Shown here piece by piece: positions 35,068 through 44,230 of a DNA stretch of 64,000 nucleotides. This DNA comes from Arthrobacter sunyaminii (GTDB lineage: Bacteria; Actinomycetota; Actinomycetes; Actinomycetales; Micrococcaceae): the NCBI RefSeq assembly GCF_018866305.1, contig NZ_CP076456.1:3348001-3412000 (forward strand). Reading direction: 5' to 3'. The translations under genes were made by a program, and so were the position numbers. Below the pieces are notes generated by a model that was not told the DNA's origin, searched no databases, and saw only the letters and a program-made list of their open reading frames with translations. The first letter of the stretch is position 1. Each line of letters starts with the position of its first letter.

Positions 35068-35835
35068 CTACCCCTGGAAAACCGGCTTGCGCTTGTCGAT
35101 GAACGCGGAAAATCCTTCGGCATAGTCCTTGGTCCGGCAGAGCTCGCCCTGGGCGGTGTTCTCGGCCTCCATGGCGGTCCACAACCCCACCCGGGAATCG
35201 CGGATCTGTGCCACCAGGGACTTCGACGCCCGGAACGCTCCGGTTGCGCCGCTGGCCACACGCTCCACGATGGCCCGGGTGGAGTCGAGCAGCTCATCGG
35301 CCGGGAAGGCACGGCTGAACAGCCCGGCGGCCACGGCTTCGGCACCGCTCATCAGATCCGCCGTGTAGATCAGGTCCAGGGTCCGGTGCGCGCCGAGGCG
35401 TTCGGTGAACAGCCAGTGTCCGCCGGAATCCAAGGTTGCGCCCAGATTGGCGAACGGCGAGCCAATCTTCGCGTCCTCCGCCACGTAGACAACATCCGTG
35501 GCCACGAGCAGACCGAGTCCGACGCCGAGGCAGGCACCCTGCGCCGCAGCGAAGGTGGGAGCCGGAAAGGCTGCCATTTTCTTCAGCAGCGGAGTCACTA
35601 GGTCGCCCAGATAGGCGTAAGCGTCGTCGTTCGCGGGGTCGACGGCGGAAATGTCGCGTCCGGCGCAGAACGCCCGGCCTTCCCCGCGCAGCAGCAGCGC
35701 CCGCACCCCGGCGGCTTCGGCGTCGTCGTAGGCCCGGGACAATTCAGCCAGCGCCTCCTCATTCAGGGCATTGAGCTTCTTCGGTGCATTGAGGACTATT
35801 TCGGCGATGCCGCCGGTGACGCTCAGTTCAATCAA
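35068..35835 (-). CDS. paaG: PaaG-like enoyl-CoA isomerase (ring 1,2-epoxyphenylacetyl-CoA isomerase)
   Basis: A 255-residue crotonase-fold protein. The oxyanion-hole segments are FCAGRDIS and GACLGVGLG. The two glutamates needed by hydratases are replaced (Leu and Phe at those places), while the aspartate of the isomerase motif LDSGG is present. The C-terminus EGFSAFIDKRKPVFQG also follows PaaG. It should convert the ring epoxide to oxepin-CoA. It lies 23 bp after paaE at the end of the paaABCDE operon, which agrees with that role. Confidence 0.8.
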   Translation of the reverse strand: MIELSVTGGIAEIVLNAPKKLNALNEEALAELSRAYDDAEAAGVRALLLRGEGRAFCAGRDISAVDPANDDAYAYLGDLVTPLLKKMAAFPAPTFAAAQGACLGVGLGLLVATDVVYVAEDAKIGSPFANLGATLDSGGHWLFTERLGAHRTLDLIYTADLMSGAEAVAAGLFSRAFPADELLDSTRAIVERVASGATGAFRASKSLVAQIRDSRVGLWTAMEAENTAQGELCRTKDYAEGFSAFIDKRKPVFQG

Positions 35836-35858
35836 GAGGTGCTCCGTTCCTTCGAATA

Positions 35859-37070
35859 CTAAGCGTCGTAATCGACGGTGACGTCTGGGCTGGTGGGGCG
35901 GCTCTGGCAGGTCAGGATGTAGCCCTTTGCCAGTTCATCCGGTTCCAGGGCATAGTTTTCGTCCATTTCCACAGTGCCGGTGACAACTTTGGCGCGGCAC
36001 GTGCCGCAGACGCCGCCGGCGCAGGCGAACGGAACATCCGGACGGACGCGCAGCGCGGCGTTGAGGATGGATTCACGGGCGTGGGTGGGGCTGGCCACTT
36101 TGCCCTGCAGCCCGTCCAGGCGGAATGTGATCGAGTAGTTGTCTCCGCCGGGTTCGACGGCGACGGGACGGCCCGCGGACCCTTCCGGCTTGCCGGGCTG
36201 GCCGGTGCTGAACAGCTCGAACCGGACCTTCTCCGCGTCAACCCCGCGCTCGGCCAGGGCGTCCCGGCACATCTGCACCAGCTCGAAGGGTCCGCAGAGG
36301 AACCACTCGTCCACCTGCTGCGTCGGCAGCACCGAGTCGATCAGCACGGACAGCTTCTCGGCGTCGATCCGCCCGGACAGCAGGGGCGAGATCCGCTGTT
36401 CGCGGGACAGCACATGATGCAGGGCAAACCGTGCGGGGTAGCGGTCCTTCAGGTCCGCCAACTCCTCCAGGAACATGACGTCCATAGCCGCCTTGTTCGC
36501 GTAGACGAGGTCAAAGCGGGTGCTCTCGGACGCGGCCAGCACCGTGCGGGCAATGGCAATCACCGGGGTGATGCCCGATCCGGCGGCCACCGCCACAAAA
36601 ACGTTCTCGCCGGTGACGTCCAGGTCTTCGGGGTGGTTCAGGCCGTTCATCGGATGCTTGGAAATGAAACCGCCGGCCGGACTCATGACATCCAGCACGT
36701 CCCCGGCTTTGAGGGATTCATTGGCCCAGGTGGAGAACCGGCCGCCCAGGTCACGCTTGATCGCCACCCGGATTTCCCCGGGCCGGGGCTCGGCGCAGAT
36801 GGAATAGCTGCGGCGGACTTCGGTGCCGTCCATGGTGGTGCGCAGGGCAACATACTGCCCGGGCAGGTAGTCATACGATCCGGTGAGGGCCTCGGGCACC
36901 GCGAAGGTCACTTCGATGGCATCCTCGGTGAGCCGGCGCACCTCGGTGACCGTGAGGGGATGAAAGGTGGTTCGGCGGGAGGGCGCGGGGCCCGGCGACG
37001 GCACCGCTGCGTCCGCAGCGGAGGGCGCGGACAGTGCGGAGGGCGCCTGCGCGGGAACGGATGTAGTCAT
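35859..37070 (-). CDS. paaE: Phenylacetyl-CoA epoxidase reductase PaaE
   Basis: A 403-residue flavin and iron-sulfur reductase that passes electrons from NADPH to the PaaAC oxygenase. An FAD-binding domain comes first (RRSYSIC near residue 95), then an NAD(P)-binding domain (VAVAAGSGITPVIAIA, WFLCGPFELV). The C-terminal plant-type ferredoxin domain has the cysteines in CAGGVCGTC and LTCQS for a 2Fe-2S cluster. An Ala/Pro/Ser-rich N-terminus of about 30 residues is extra. It starts 3 bp after paaD. Confidence 0.9.
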   Translation of the reverse strand: MTTSVPAQAPSALSAPSAADAAVPSPGPAPSRRTTFHPLTVTEVRRLTEDAIEVTFAVPEALTGSYDYLPGQYVALRTTMDGTEVRRSYSICAEPRPGEIRVAIKRDLGGRFSTWANESLKAGDVLDVMSPAGGFISKHPMNGLNHPEDLDVTGENVFVAVAAGSGITPVIAIARTVLAASESTRFDLVYANKAAMDVMFLEELADLKDRYPARFALHHVLSREQRISPLLSGRIDAEKLSVLIDSVLPTQQVDEWFLCGPFELVQMCRDALAERGVDAEKVRFELFSTGQPGKPEGSAGRPVAVEPGGDNYSITFRLDGLQGKVASPTHARESILNAALRVRPDVPFACAGGVCGTCRAKVVTGTVEMDENYALEPDELAKGYILTCQSRPTSPDVTVDYDA

Positions 37071-37073
37071 GGG

Positions 37074-37610
37074 TTAGAGCACCTTGAAATAGTCGAAGGG
37101 TTCACGGCAGTCTTGGCAGACATAAAGCGCCTTGCAGGAGGTGGAGCCGAAACGGGTCAGTTCACGGGTGTTGAGGGAAGAACACTGCGGGCACTTCACG
37201 CTCAGGCCCAGCCGGATCGGGCCAGCCACGGCTTTGCCCGTGGGCGGGGCAATGCCGTAGGCATTCAGCTTGGCCTTCCCAGCCTCGCTCATCCAGTCCG
37301 TGGTCCAGGCCGGGGCGAGCACCAGGTCCACGCGGACGTGGTCATAGCCGGCGGCGTTCAGCGCCGCCGTCACGTCCTGGCGGATGGCGTCCATGGCCGG
37401 ACAGCCGGAGTAGGTGGGCGTGATGGTGACCGTGACAGTGTCCGGTGCGGTCGGTTCAACCGCCCGCAGCACACCGAGGTCCTCGATGGTGAGCACCGGA
37501 ATCTCCGGGTCGCAGACAGTCGCGGCAATGTCCCAGGCGCGGGCGGCCGCCGGATCGGAGGGACGGAGCGTTTCGGCGCCGACGGCGGTGGCACCTTCAG
37601 TCTCAGTCAT
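37074..37610 (-). CDS. paaD: PaaD, phenylacetyl-CoA epoxidase maturation subunit
   Basis: A 178-residue protein with a DUF59/MIP18-like domain (CDPEIPVLTIEDLGVLRAVE) and a C-terminal four-cysteine module (CPQCSS and CQDC flanking a TSCKALYVC segment) that may hold zinc or an iron-sulfur cluster. PaaD is needed to mature the iron centres of the complex. It lies 6 bp after paaC and 3 bp before paaE. Confidence 0.88.
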   Translation of the reverse strand: MTETEGATAVGAETLRPSDPAAARAWDIAATVCDPEIPVLTIEDLGVLRAVEPTAPDTVTVTITPTYSGCPAMDAIRQDVTAALNAAGYDHVRVDLVLAPAWTTDWMSEAGKAKLNAYGIAPPTGKAVAGPIRLGLSVKCPQCSSLNTRELTRFGSTSCKALYVCQDCREPFDYFKVL

Positions 37611-37616
37611 GACCGC

Positions 37617-38441
37617 TTACCAGCTGGCGCCGGGATGCTCGCGGGCCAGGACCTGCATCTCGGCCAGCAGATATCCCAAATTTTCGCTGTGCTTTCCGCG
37701 GCGTCCGCCGCCCGGGGCTGCCGGGACCGCGGGAACCTCAAGCCCTGCTTCGCGCAGCACGGCGCCGACGCCGGCGTCGAACCCCTCGCGCAGCGCGGAC
37801 GGAAGGACTGCCGCTCCGGTTGCGGCCAGGGAGACGGCCAGATCGTCGTCCTCGAACAGTTCGCCGACATACGGCCACGTCAGTTCCAGCGCGCGCGTGA
37901 TGCGGCGCCGTGATTCCTCGGTGCCGCCGGCCAGGCGCAGGATCCACTGGGCGCTGTGGTCGCGGTGGTAGTCAACTTCCTTGACGGCCTTGGCTGAGAT
38001 CGCGGCCAGAGTCGGATCAGTGGAGGACATGAGCGCCGTGTACAGCTCGTAGAGGTAGAAGGACGCCACCAGCTGGCGGGCGATGGTCCGGCCGAAGTCG
38101 CCGTTGGGCTGCTCAAACAGGTGTGCGGAGCGGAACTCACCCTCGCGGCGCCAGTAGGCCAAATCATCTTCGGTCCTGCCGCTGGCCGACCCGGCGTAGG
38201 TCAGGAAGGACCGGGCGTGTCCGAGCAGGTCCAGCCCTATGTTCCCCAGCGCCACGTCTTCTTCCAGCTCCGGGGCACGGGAGATCCACCAGCCCAGCCG
38301 CTGGGCCAGGATCAGGGAATCATCGCCCAGGCGCAGGGCGTATTCAGCGACGTCGGCGGGAGCCTTGATGCCCGCCGCGGCGATGTCCTCCGGGCGCAGG
38401 GCGTTGCCGGGGGTAATGCGGGTGGCGCTGTCCGAGCTCAC
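37617..38441 (-). CDS. paaC: PaaC, structural subunit of phenylacetyl-CoA epoxidase
   Basis: A 274-residue ferritin-like helical protein that pairs with PaaA. Segments such as EYALRLGDDSLILAQRLGWW, LGHARSFLTYAGSASGRTEDDLAYWR and KEVDYHRDHSAQWILRLAGG follow the family. It lacks the full set of di-iron ligands of PaaA and serves as the structural partner. Its ATG overlaps the paaB stop by four bases. Confidence 0.88.
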   Translation of the reverse strand: MSSDSATRITPGNALRPEDIAAAGIKAPADVAEYALRLGDDSLILAQRLGWWISRAPELEEDVALGNIGLDLLGHARSFLTYAGSASGRTEDDLAYWRREGEFRSAHLFEQPNGDFGRTIARQLVASFYLYELYTALMSSTDPTLAAISAKAVKEVDYHRDHSAQWILRLAGGTEESRRRITRALELTWPYVGELFEDDDLAVSLAATGAAVLPSALREGFDAGVGAVLREAGLEVPAVPAAPGGGRRGKHSENLGYLLAEMQVLAREHPGASW

Positions 38442-38815
38442 AGGTGCTTCACTCCTTCGGACTTGGTGTAGTACGTGGCGTGCCGGTAGTCCTTGCCCTG
38501 CGGGGATTCAAAGAACTGCCCCTTGGAGTCGGGGTCGGAGGCAATAATGGCCGACGCCGGCACAACCCAGAGCGAGACGCCCTCGTTGCGCCGGGTATAG
38601 AGGTCGCGGGCGTTGCGGACTGCCATGTCCGCGTCCGGAGCGTGCAGCGAGCCGGCGTGGACGTGGGAGAGTCCGCGGGAGGACCGAACAAAGACCTCCC
38701 AGAGCGGCCAGGCCGAACTCAGTGCCGCGGCACCGGCCGCGGTCTCCGGCTCGGCGGAAGTCTGCGTGCCCACCGGCTTGGCGCCGTCGTCGCCCGTTGT
38801 TGAACCGGAAACCAT
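38438..38815 (-). CDS. paaB: PaaB, small subunit of phenylacetyl-CoA epoxidase
   Basis: A 125-residue protein. The conserved core begins at WPLWEVFVRSSRGLSHVHAGSLHA, quoted in parts as WPLWEVFVRS and RGLSHVHAGSLHA, and ends with FFESPQGKDYRHATYY. It bridges PaaA-PaaC dimers. The first 35 residues are a Gly/Ala-rich extension. It lies 3 bp after paaA. Confidence 0.88.
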   Translation of the reverse strand: MVSGSTTGDDGAKPVGTQTSAEPETAAGAAALSSAWPLWEVFVRSSRGLSHVHAGSLHAPDADMAVRNARDLYTRRNEGVSLWVVPASAIIASDPDSKGQFFESPQGKDYRHATYYTKSEGVKHL

Positions 38816-38818
38816 GAT

Positions 38819-39823
38819 CTAAGCCACCTCTGTCTTCTGTGCCGCTGCCTGCTTTGCTGCATACGCGGCTGCTGCTTCGCGCACCCAGGCGCCGTCTTCG
38901 TGTGCCTCGCGGCGGCAGGCCAGGCGCTGCGCATTGCAGGGCCCGCGTCCGGCGAGGACTTCCTTGAACTCGTTCCAGTCCAGGGGACCGTGCTCCCACT
39001 GCTGTGTGTCTTCGTTGAAACGGATGGAGTCATCCGGCAGGGTCAGGCCCAGGACCTTGACCTGCTCCACGATCATTCCCACAAAGCGGGAGCGCAGTTC
39101 ATCGTTGGAGAAGCGCTTGATGTTCCAGGCCATGGACTGTTTGGAGTTGGGTGAATCATCATCCGGCGGGCCGAACATCATCAGCGAGGGGGCGTACCAG
39201 CGGTTGATGGCGTCCTGCGCCATTTCGCGCTGCGCTTCGGTGCCGTTCGCCAGTTCCAGCAGGATTTCGAAACCCTGCCGCTGATGGAAGGACTCTTCCT
39301 TGCAGACGCGCACCATCGCGCGTCCGTAGGGGCCGTAGGACGCACGGCAGAGCGGAACCTGGTTGCAGATGGCGGCGCCGTCCACCAGCCAGCCGATCGC
39401 GCCCATGTCCGCCCAGCTGAGGGTGGGGTAGTTGAAGATGCTGGAGTACCGGGCCTTGCCGGCAATCAGGTCCTCGGTCATTTTCTCGCGCGGCGTTCCC
39501 AGCGTCTCCGCAGCCGAGTACAGGTAGAGGCCGTGTCCGGCCTCGTCCTGCACCTTGGCCATGAGGATGGCCTTGCGCTTGAGGGACGGGGCACGCGTAA
39601 TCCAGTTGGCCTCAGGCTGCATGCCGATGATCTCGGAGTGCGCGTGCTGCGAAATCTGGCGGACCAGCGTCTTGCGGTAGGCCTCAGGCATCCAGTCGCG
39701 TGGTTCAATCCGCGAGTCTTCAGCCAGGAGCTGCTCGAAGTATGCCTCCGGCCCGTCCGAGACACTCGGTGCTTCGGCCGGAACGGCCTGCAGTCCGGGG
39801 GAAGCGTCGGTATGCAACGACAT
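38819..39823 (-). CDS. paaA: PaaA, catalytic subunit of phenylacetyl-CoA 1,2-epoxidase
   Basis: A 334-residue di-iron monooxygenase subunit that epoxidises the aromatic ring of phenylacetyl-CoA. Iron ligands are found in [17 protein letters not shown] and in [12 protein letters not shown] (the ExxH pairs). [16 protein letters not shown] [20 protein letters not shown] and [10 protein letters not shown] are further family marks. The ATG at 39823 has GAGGTGAC about seven bases upstream. It is the first gene of the operon, whose promoter is overlapped by a PaaR-type operator. Confidence 0.9.
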   Translation of the reverse strand: MSLHTDASPGLQAVPAEAPSVSDGPEAYFEQLLAEDSRIEPRDWMPEAYRKTLVRQISQHAHSEIIGMQPEANWITRAPSLKRKAILMAKVQDEAGHGLYLYSAAETLGTPREKMTEDLIAGKARYSSIFNYPTLSWADMGAIGWLVDGAAICNQVPLCRASYGPYGRAMVRVCKEESFHQRQGFEILLELANGTEAQREMAQDAINRWYAPSLMMFGPPDDDSPNSKQSMAWNIKRFSNDELRSRFVGMIVEQVKVLGLTLPDDSIRFNEDTQQWEHGPLDWNEFKEVLAGRGPCNAQRLACRREAHEDGAWVREAAAAYAAKQAAAQKTEVA

Positions 39824-39876
39824 AACTGTCACCTCACTGTGCGATAAGGAGCCGGATGCGAAAGTGCAAAAGATAA

Positions 39877-39898
39877 TTACCGACCGTTCGGTCAGGAT
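39877..39898. promoter_or_regulatory. PaaR-type operator at paaA
   Basis: TTACCGACC followed by GTTCGGTCAGG on the plus strand; arms ACCGA and TCGGT (39879-39892) are symmetric. It overlaps the -10 box of paaA and fits the motif shared with the paaI, paaZ and paaJ upstream regions. Confidence 0.65.
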
Positions 39899-39923
39899 AT
39901 ATGCGTGATCCACTTCACGTCAA
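39894..39923 (-). promoter_or_regulatory. paaA promoter
   Basis: On the minus strand, TTGACG (39918-39923) and TATCCT (39894-39899) are 18 bp apart, with the operator immediately downstream. Confidence 0.55.
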
Positions 39924-39972
39924 CATTCCCCACTATTTAGACAGGCGAACTAGTTAATGAAAGTATCTAGGC

Positions 39973-40350
39973 GTGCAGAACATTTCCTGGCCCAGCGACT
40001 GGATGCGGGCAACGCTCAGCCTCTGCGTACTGAAGGCGCTCGACGGCGGCGCCACCTACGGCTACGCCATCGCCTCCGGCTTGGAGGAGCAAGGCTTCGG
40101 CACGGTAAAGGGCGGCACTCTGTATCCGCTGCTCACCCGGTTCGAGGCTGCAGGCTGGGTCACCGCCTCATGGCAGGCCGGGGACGGCGGTCCGGGGAGA
40201 AAGTACTTCTCCCTCACCTCTGCCGGGCGACGGGAACTGGCTGAGCAGCGCGAACTGTGGGCGCGCTTCAGCGGCACGGTTGACCGTTTTCTCGGCACTC
40301 AAGGACGCAGCACTGAGACCCCCGACAGGAGCACTCATGGAAACCCGTGA
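39973..40350 (+). CDS. PadR-family transcriptional regulator
   Basis: A 125-residue PadR protein with a winged helix: LSLCVLKALDGGATYGYAIAS, quoted in parts as LSLCVLKALDGG and TYGYAIASGLEEQG, then KGGTLYPLLTRFEAAGWV and GPGRKYFSLTSAGR. The GTG start at 39973 is plausible for family length but lacks a clear ribosome site; ATG at 40003 is the alternative. It overlaps the next gene by 14 bp and probably controls it. It is divergent from paaA, but a role in phenylacetate control is not indicated because PaaR is present. Confidence 0.8.
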   Translation: MQNISWPSDWMRATLSLCVLKALDGGATYGYAIASGLEEQGFGTVKGGTLYPLLTRFEAAGWVTASWQAGDGGPGRKYFSLTSAGRRELAEQRELWARFSGTVDRFLGTQGRSTETPDRSTHGNP

Positions 40351-41077
40351 CGGCCGGACCATCCCAAAACCAACCCGCGCCGGCCGAACCGACAGGGCCA
40401 CCAAGCGATGGTTTGACGACTTTGTGGTCGAACTGCGGTTGCAGGACGTTCCCGGGGACGCCATCGGGGACGCGGTAGCCTCCGCCCGGGAGTTCCTGGC
40501 GGACTCCGGCGGCACTCCCGGCGAAGTGTTCGGCCCGGCACGGGCGTACGCCGCAAGCCTGGATTTGCCCCGCCACAAGGAACCCCGCTCCGGCATGGCC
40601 GCCCTGCTGGTGCCCACCTGCCTGGGACTGCTGGGGTTCTTCGCAGTGGCGGCAGCGGTGAGTTCCACGGACGGCAGCGTCCAGGTGACCCTCCCCGGCC
40701 TGCTCATCGTGCTGACCGGGCTGGCCCTTGCGGCCTGCGCGCCCCTCCTCCTGGGCTTCTTCGTTCGGGGACCGCTGTGGCGTCCCGCCGCCGCGCTATT
40801 GCTGGTTTTCACCCTTCAGGTCCTGATCGGCATACTTGCCAGGGACGTGGTGCTCTTCACCCTTCCAGCGCTGCCCACCGCACTCACCGGCGGCCTGGTT
40901 CTGCTCTCCACCTCGCTCTGGGGCCAGTTCCGCAAGGACACAGCTCCGGACCCCATTCTTGAGCCGATGATCGCCCCTCCTCCCTCCTCCTTTGGCCTGA
41001 CCCTGCTGGGAGTACTCGGCAACTGGATGCTGTTCCTCGCAGCCGCCGCCATGGGGGCCTGGTTCCTGCTGCGCTGA
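40337..41077 (+). CDS. HAAS-domain membrane protein (PadR partner)
   Basis: A 246-residue protein. The N-terminal part has the HAAS-type helical domain (ATKRWFDDFVVELRLQDVPGD, read as RWFDDFVVELRLQ and AREFLADSGG), and the rest has about five or six membrane helices. HAAS proteins are regularly paired with PadR regulators. I chose the ATG at 40337, which has GGAG a few bases upstream, over the earlier in-frame start at 40280. The function is unknown; a membrane sensor or target of the regulator is usual. Confidence 0.72.
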   Translation: METRDGRTIPKPTRAGRTDRATKRWFDDFVVELRLQDVPGDAIGDAVASAREFLADSGGTPGEVFGPARAYAASLDLPRHKEPRSGMAALLVPTCLGLLGFFAVAAAVSSTDGSVQVTLPGLLIVLTGLALAACAPLLLGFFVRGPLWRPAAALLLVFTLQVLIGILARDVVLFTLPALPTALTGGLVLLSTSLWGQFRKDTAPDPILEPMIAPPPSSFGLTLLGVLGNWMLFLAAAAMGAWFLLR

Positions 41078-41146
41078 GCTGCCTTCAGACCGGTAAGCCG
41101 CGAGCATAAACGCCACGGAGTTCTTCGCCCGCCCGGACGGTGTCGA

Positions 41147-41152
41147 TATATT
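41147..41152 (+). promoter_or_regulatory. -10 box of leaderless S9 peptidase gene
   Basis: TATATT six bases before the ATG at 41159, consistent with a leaderless transcript; no ribosome site precedes the start. Confidence 0.4.
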
Positions 41153-41158
41153 CGGGAC

Positions 41159-43330
41159 ATGACTACTTCTGCCACTCCTCCCGTTGCCCCCAAGGTTCCC
41201 ACCGAACGCAGCCACCACGGAGATACCTTCGTTGACGACTACGAGTGGCTGCGGGAAAAGGAAAACCCCGACGTCGTGGCGCACCTCAAGGCAGAGAACG
41301 CCTACATGGAAGAGGTCACGGCGGATCAGGAGAAGCTGCGGCAGGAGATCTTTGACGAGATCAAGAACCGCACCGAGGAAACTGACCTGTCGGTGCCGGC
41401 CCGCAAGAAGGGCTGGTGGTACTACTCCCGGACCGAAGAGGGCAAGCAGTACGCCATCCACTGCCGCACCGCCGCGCAGGACACCGGGGACCTGGACGCG
41501 GACTGGACTCCGCCCGTCGTCGAACCCGGCGTTCCGGTTCCGGGCGAGCAGATCCTGATCGACGGCAACGCCGAAGCCGAAGGCAAGCCCTTCTTCTCGC
41601 TCGGCGGACTGGCCGTCACCGAGGACGGCAACCTGCTGGCCTATTCGCAGGACAACGCCGGCGATGAGCGCTTCACGCTGCGGATCAAGGACCTGCGCAC
41701 CGGCGAACTGCTGCCGGACGAGGTCACCAATGTCTTCTACTCGCTCGCTTTCTCCCCCGACGGCACCCGGGTGTTCTACACCGTGGTGGATGATTCCTGG
41801 CGCCCCTACCAGATCAAGGCCCACACCCTCGGCACTCCGGTCCAGGACGACGTCGTTATCTACCAGGAGGACGACGTTGCCATGTGGACCGGCTTTGATC
41901 TCTCCGCGGACCGGCAGCAGCTGCTGATCGGCATCAGCAACTCCGAGTACTCCGAGTACCGGGTCCTGGACTTCGAAGATCCCGCGGGAGAGGTCCGCAC
42001 GCTGATTCCGCGCAGCGAGCGCATCCTCTACGAGGCCGAGCCCGTCACCATCGCCGGCGAGCGCCACTACCTCATCACGCACAACAAGGATGCCCTGAAC
42101 TCCATGCTCTCCCTCGTGGCGGAGACCGAGTTTGCACATCCGCTGGCCGAGCAGCACTGGAACACCGTGGTGGCGCACGACGACGATGTCCGCGTCAACG
42201 GGGCGGCCGTCACCAAAACACACGTCATCGTGTCGGTCCGCAAGGACACCACCGAGCGGGTGCAGGTGCTCCCCTTGGAGGGCCTGGGCACCGAAGTCCA
42301 GGGCGATCCCGTGGAGCCGGCCTTTGACGAGGAGCTCTACACAGCCAACCTCGCCAACGCGGAGTATGACTCCCCCATCATCCGGCTCAGCTACACCTCC
42401 TACCTGACTCCGCCGCGCGTCTACGACTACGTGCTGGCCACCGGCGAGCTGGAGCTGCGCAAGGAAACCCCGGTCAAGGGCGGCTACAACCCGGCCGAGT
42501 ACGTGGCGGAGCGGGCCTGGGCTACTGCTGCGGACGGCACCCGGATTCCGCTGTCCGTGCTGCGCCGCGCCGAGGTTCAGCAGGACGGAACCAACCCCGC
42601 CCTGGTCTACGCCTACGGCAGCTACGAGATCAGCATGGATCCGGGTTTCAGCGTGGCCAGGCTGTCCCTGCTGGACCGCGGCGTCATCTTCGTCGTCGCG
42701 CACATCCGCGGCGGCGGCGAAATGGGACGTGCCTGGTATGACCAGGGCAAGAAGCTGAACAAGAAGAACACCTTCACCGACTTCGTCGACGCCACTGATT
42801 ATCTGGCGTCTTCCGGGTGGGTGGATCCGTCACGGATTGCTGCCATGGGCGGCTCGGCCGGCGGGCTGCTGATGGGCGCCGTGGCCAACCTGGCGCCCGA
42901 GAAGTACAGGGCGATCGTGGCACAGGTTCCGTTCGTGGACGCGCTGACCACCATCCTGGATCCGGAACTGCCGCTCTCTGCACTGGAGTGGGAGGAATGG
43001 GGCAACCCGATCACCGACCCCGAGGTGTACCGGTACATGAAGGAATACTCCCCGTACGAGAACATCCGGGCCGTGGACTATCCCCGCATTGCTGCGGTGA
43101 CCAGCTTCAACGACACCCGGGTGCTGTACGTGGAGCCGGCCAAATGGGTGGCGAAGCTGCGCGAGGTGACCACGGGCTCCGAGCCGATCGTCCTGAAAAT
43201 CGAGATGGACGGCGGGCACGGCGGCGCCTCGGGCCGCTACGAGGCTTGGAAGGACCGGGCCTGGGACTACGCATTTGTGCTCGATGCCCTGGGAGCCACG
43301 GAACTGCTTCCCGGCACCGCAGGCAACTAG
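41159..43330 (+). CDS. S9-family prolyl oligopeptidase / oligopeptidase B
   Basis: A 723-residue cytoplasmic serine peptidase. The N-terminal propeller domain contains HGDTFVDDYEWLRE and DGNAEAEGKPFFSLGG. The C-terminal hydrolase domain has HIRGGGEMGRAWYDQGK, the nucleophile motif GGSAGG (Ser566), an acidic residue near TSFNDTRVLY and the histidine in DGGHGGASGRYEAW. This pattern is that of oligopeptidase B, which cuts short peptides after basic residues. It is a single gene. The start is backed by the -10 box six bases away. Confidence 0.86.
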   Translation: MTTSATPPVAPKVPTERSHHGDTFVDDYEWLREKENPDVVAHLKAENAYMEEVTADQEKLRQEIFDEIKNRTEETDLSVPARKKGWWYYSRTEEGKQYAIHCRTAAQDTGDLDADWTPPVVEPGVPVPGEQILIDGNAEAEGKPFFSLGGLAVTEDGNLLAYSQDNAGDERFTLRIKDLRTGELLPDEVTNVFYSLAFSPDGTRVFYTVVDDSWRPYQIKAHTLGTPVQDDVVIYQEDDVAMWTGFDLSADRQQLLIGISNSEYSEYRVLDFEDPAGEVRTLIPRSERILYEAEPVTIAGERHYLITHNKDALNSMLSLVAETEFAHPLAEQHWNTVVAHDDDVRVNGAAVTKTHVIVSVRKDTTERVQVLPLEGLGTEVQGDPVEPAFDEELYTANLANAEYDSPIIRLSYTSYLTPPRVYDYVLATGELELRKETPVKGGYNPAEYVAERAWATAADGTRIPLSVLRRAEVQQDGTNPALVYAYGSYEISMDPGFSVARLSLLDRGVIFVVAHIRGGGEMGRAWYDQGKKLNKKNTFTDFVDATDYLASSGWVDPSRIAAMGGSAGGLLMGAVANLAPEKYRAIVAQVPFVDALTTILDPELPLSALEWEEWGNPITDPEVYRYMKEYSPYENIRAVDYPRIAAVTSFNDTRVLYVEPAKWVAKLREVTTGSEPIVLKIEMDGGHGGASGRYEAWKDRAWDYAFVLDALGATELLPGTAGN

Positions 43331-43357
43331 CGGCTGCCGCGGCCGGGGCCCGGGCGT

Positions 43358-44080
43358 TCAGTCGCCCGGCTCCGGCGCGGGCCTGTTCAGCGGCTGCCCC
43401 GGCGCCCGTTGGCCCTTTTTGCCCTGCCGCAGCAGCGTGAGCGAAATGGTCGCCACGGTCAGCAGGACCACGCCCACCACAAGCAGGTCCAGGTGGTCGC
43501 GGATAAAGGGGAACCTGTCCCCCAGCACATATCCCAGCAGCGTCAACCCCGTCCCCCACAGCAGCGCCCCCGCCGCGTCGAAGGCCAGGTAGGCGGAATA
43601 GCGCATCTTGCCCACTCCGGCCACCACTGGAGTGAAGGTCCGGACGATGCCCACGAAACGGGCCAGGGTGATGGCTTTGCCGCCGTGCCGGGCAAAGAAT
43701 GCCTCGGCACGGTCCACGTTTTCGCGCCGGAAAATCCGCGATTCGGGCCGGGAAAAAACGGCGGGCCCGGCCCGCCTGCCGATCCAGTACCCGAGCTGGT
43801 CGCCCAGAAACGCCGACAGGGAAATCAGCAGTCCCAGCAGCCAGACGTTGATGTGCACCGTTCCGGTGGCCACCAGCAGGCCAGCGGTGAAAAGCAGCGT
43901 GTCACCGGGCAGGAAGAACCCCACGAGCAGGCCGGTCTCGGCGAACACAATGCCGCAGACCACCAGCACCACCCACGGCCCCAACGCCGGATCCGCCAGG
44001 AAGACCTGCGGATCCAGCCATTCAGGGAGCACCGGCTGACGCGGCCCGGCAGGCCGCTCCCGCGGCCGCGGCCGCGGCAT
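43358..44080 (-). CDS. DedA-family membrane protein
   Basis: A 240-residue member of the DedA/SNARE-associated family. Conserved features are FAETGLLVGFFLPGDTLLF, the GDQLGYWIGRRAG segment, FFARHGGKAITLARFVGIVRTFTP (quoted as FFARHGGKAI and RFVGIVRTFTP) and GALLWGTG. Members act as lipid carrier (undecaprenyl phosphate) or phospholipid flippases and need the proton gradient. GGAGGTGAT stands nine bases before the ATG. Confidence 0.85.
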   Translation of the reverse strand: MPRPRPRERPAGPRQPVLPEWLDPQVFLADPALGPWVVLVVCGIVFAETGLLVGFFLPGDTLLFTAGLLVATGTVHINVWLLGLLISLSAFLGDQLGYWIGRRAGPAVFSRPESRIFRRENVDRAEAFFARHGGKAITLARFVGIVRTFTPVVAGVGKMRYSAYLAFDAAGALLWGTGLTLLGYVLGDRFPFIRDHLDLLVVGVVLLTVATISLTLLRQGKKGQRAPGQPLNRPAPEPGD

Positions 44081-44166
44081 CGAAAGCTATCACCTCCTCA
44101 ACCTACGGCACGGTACGGCACTGTGTCCCTGCCCCTGGCAAATGCCGGAGCATTACACCACCTGGC

Positions 44167-44196
44167 TTGACAGTGACCTCGCTCACAGGATTACCT
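44167..44196 (+). promoter_or_regulatory. paaI promoter
   Basis: TTGACA (44167-44172) and TTACCT (44191-44196) are 18 bp apart, and the second box lies within the operator. The paaI ATG is 34 bp further on. Confidence 0.45.
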
Positions 44197-44212
44197 AATG
44201 AACATTCGGTAA
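44191..44212. promoter_or_regulatory. PaaR-type operator at paaI
   Basis: TTAC at the left and GTAA at the right enclose CTAATGAACATTCG, with inner symmetry CGAATG/CATTCG. It matches the other three Paa operators in length and outer arms. Confidence 0.65.
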
Positions 44213-44230
44213 ATAAAGCGAGAGGGTCTC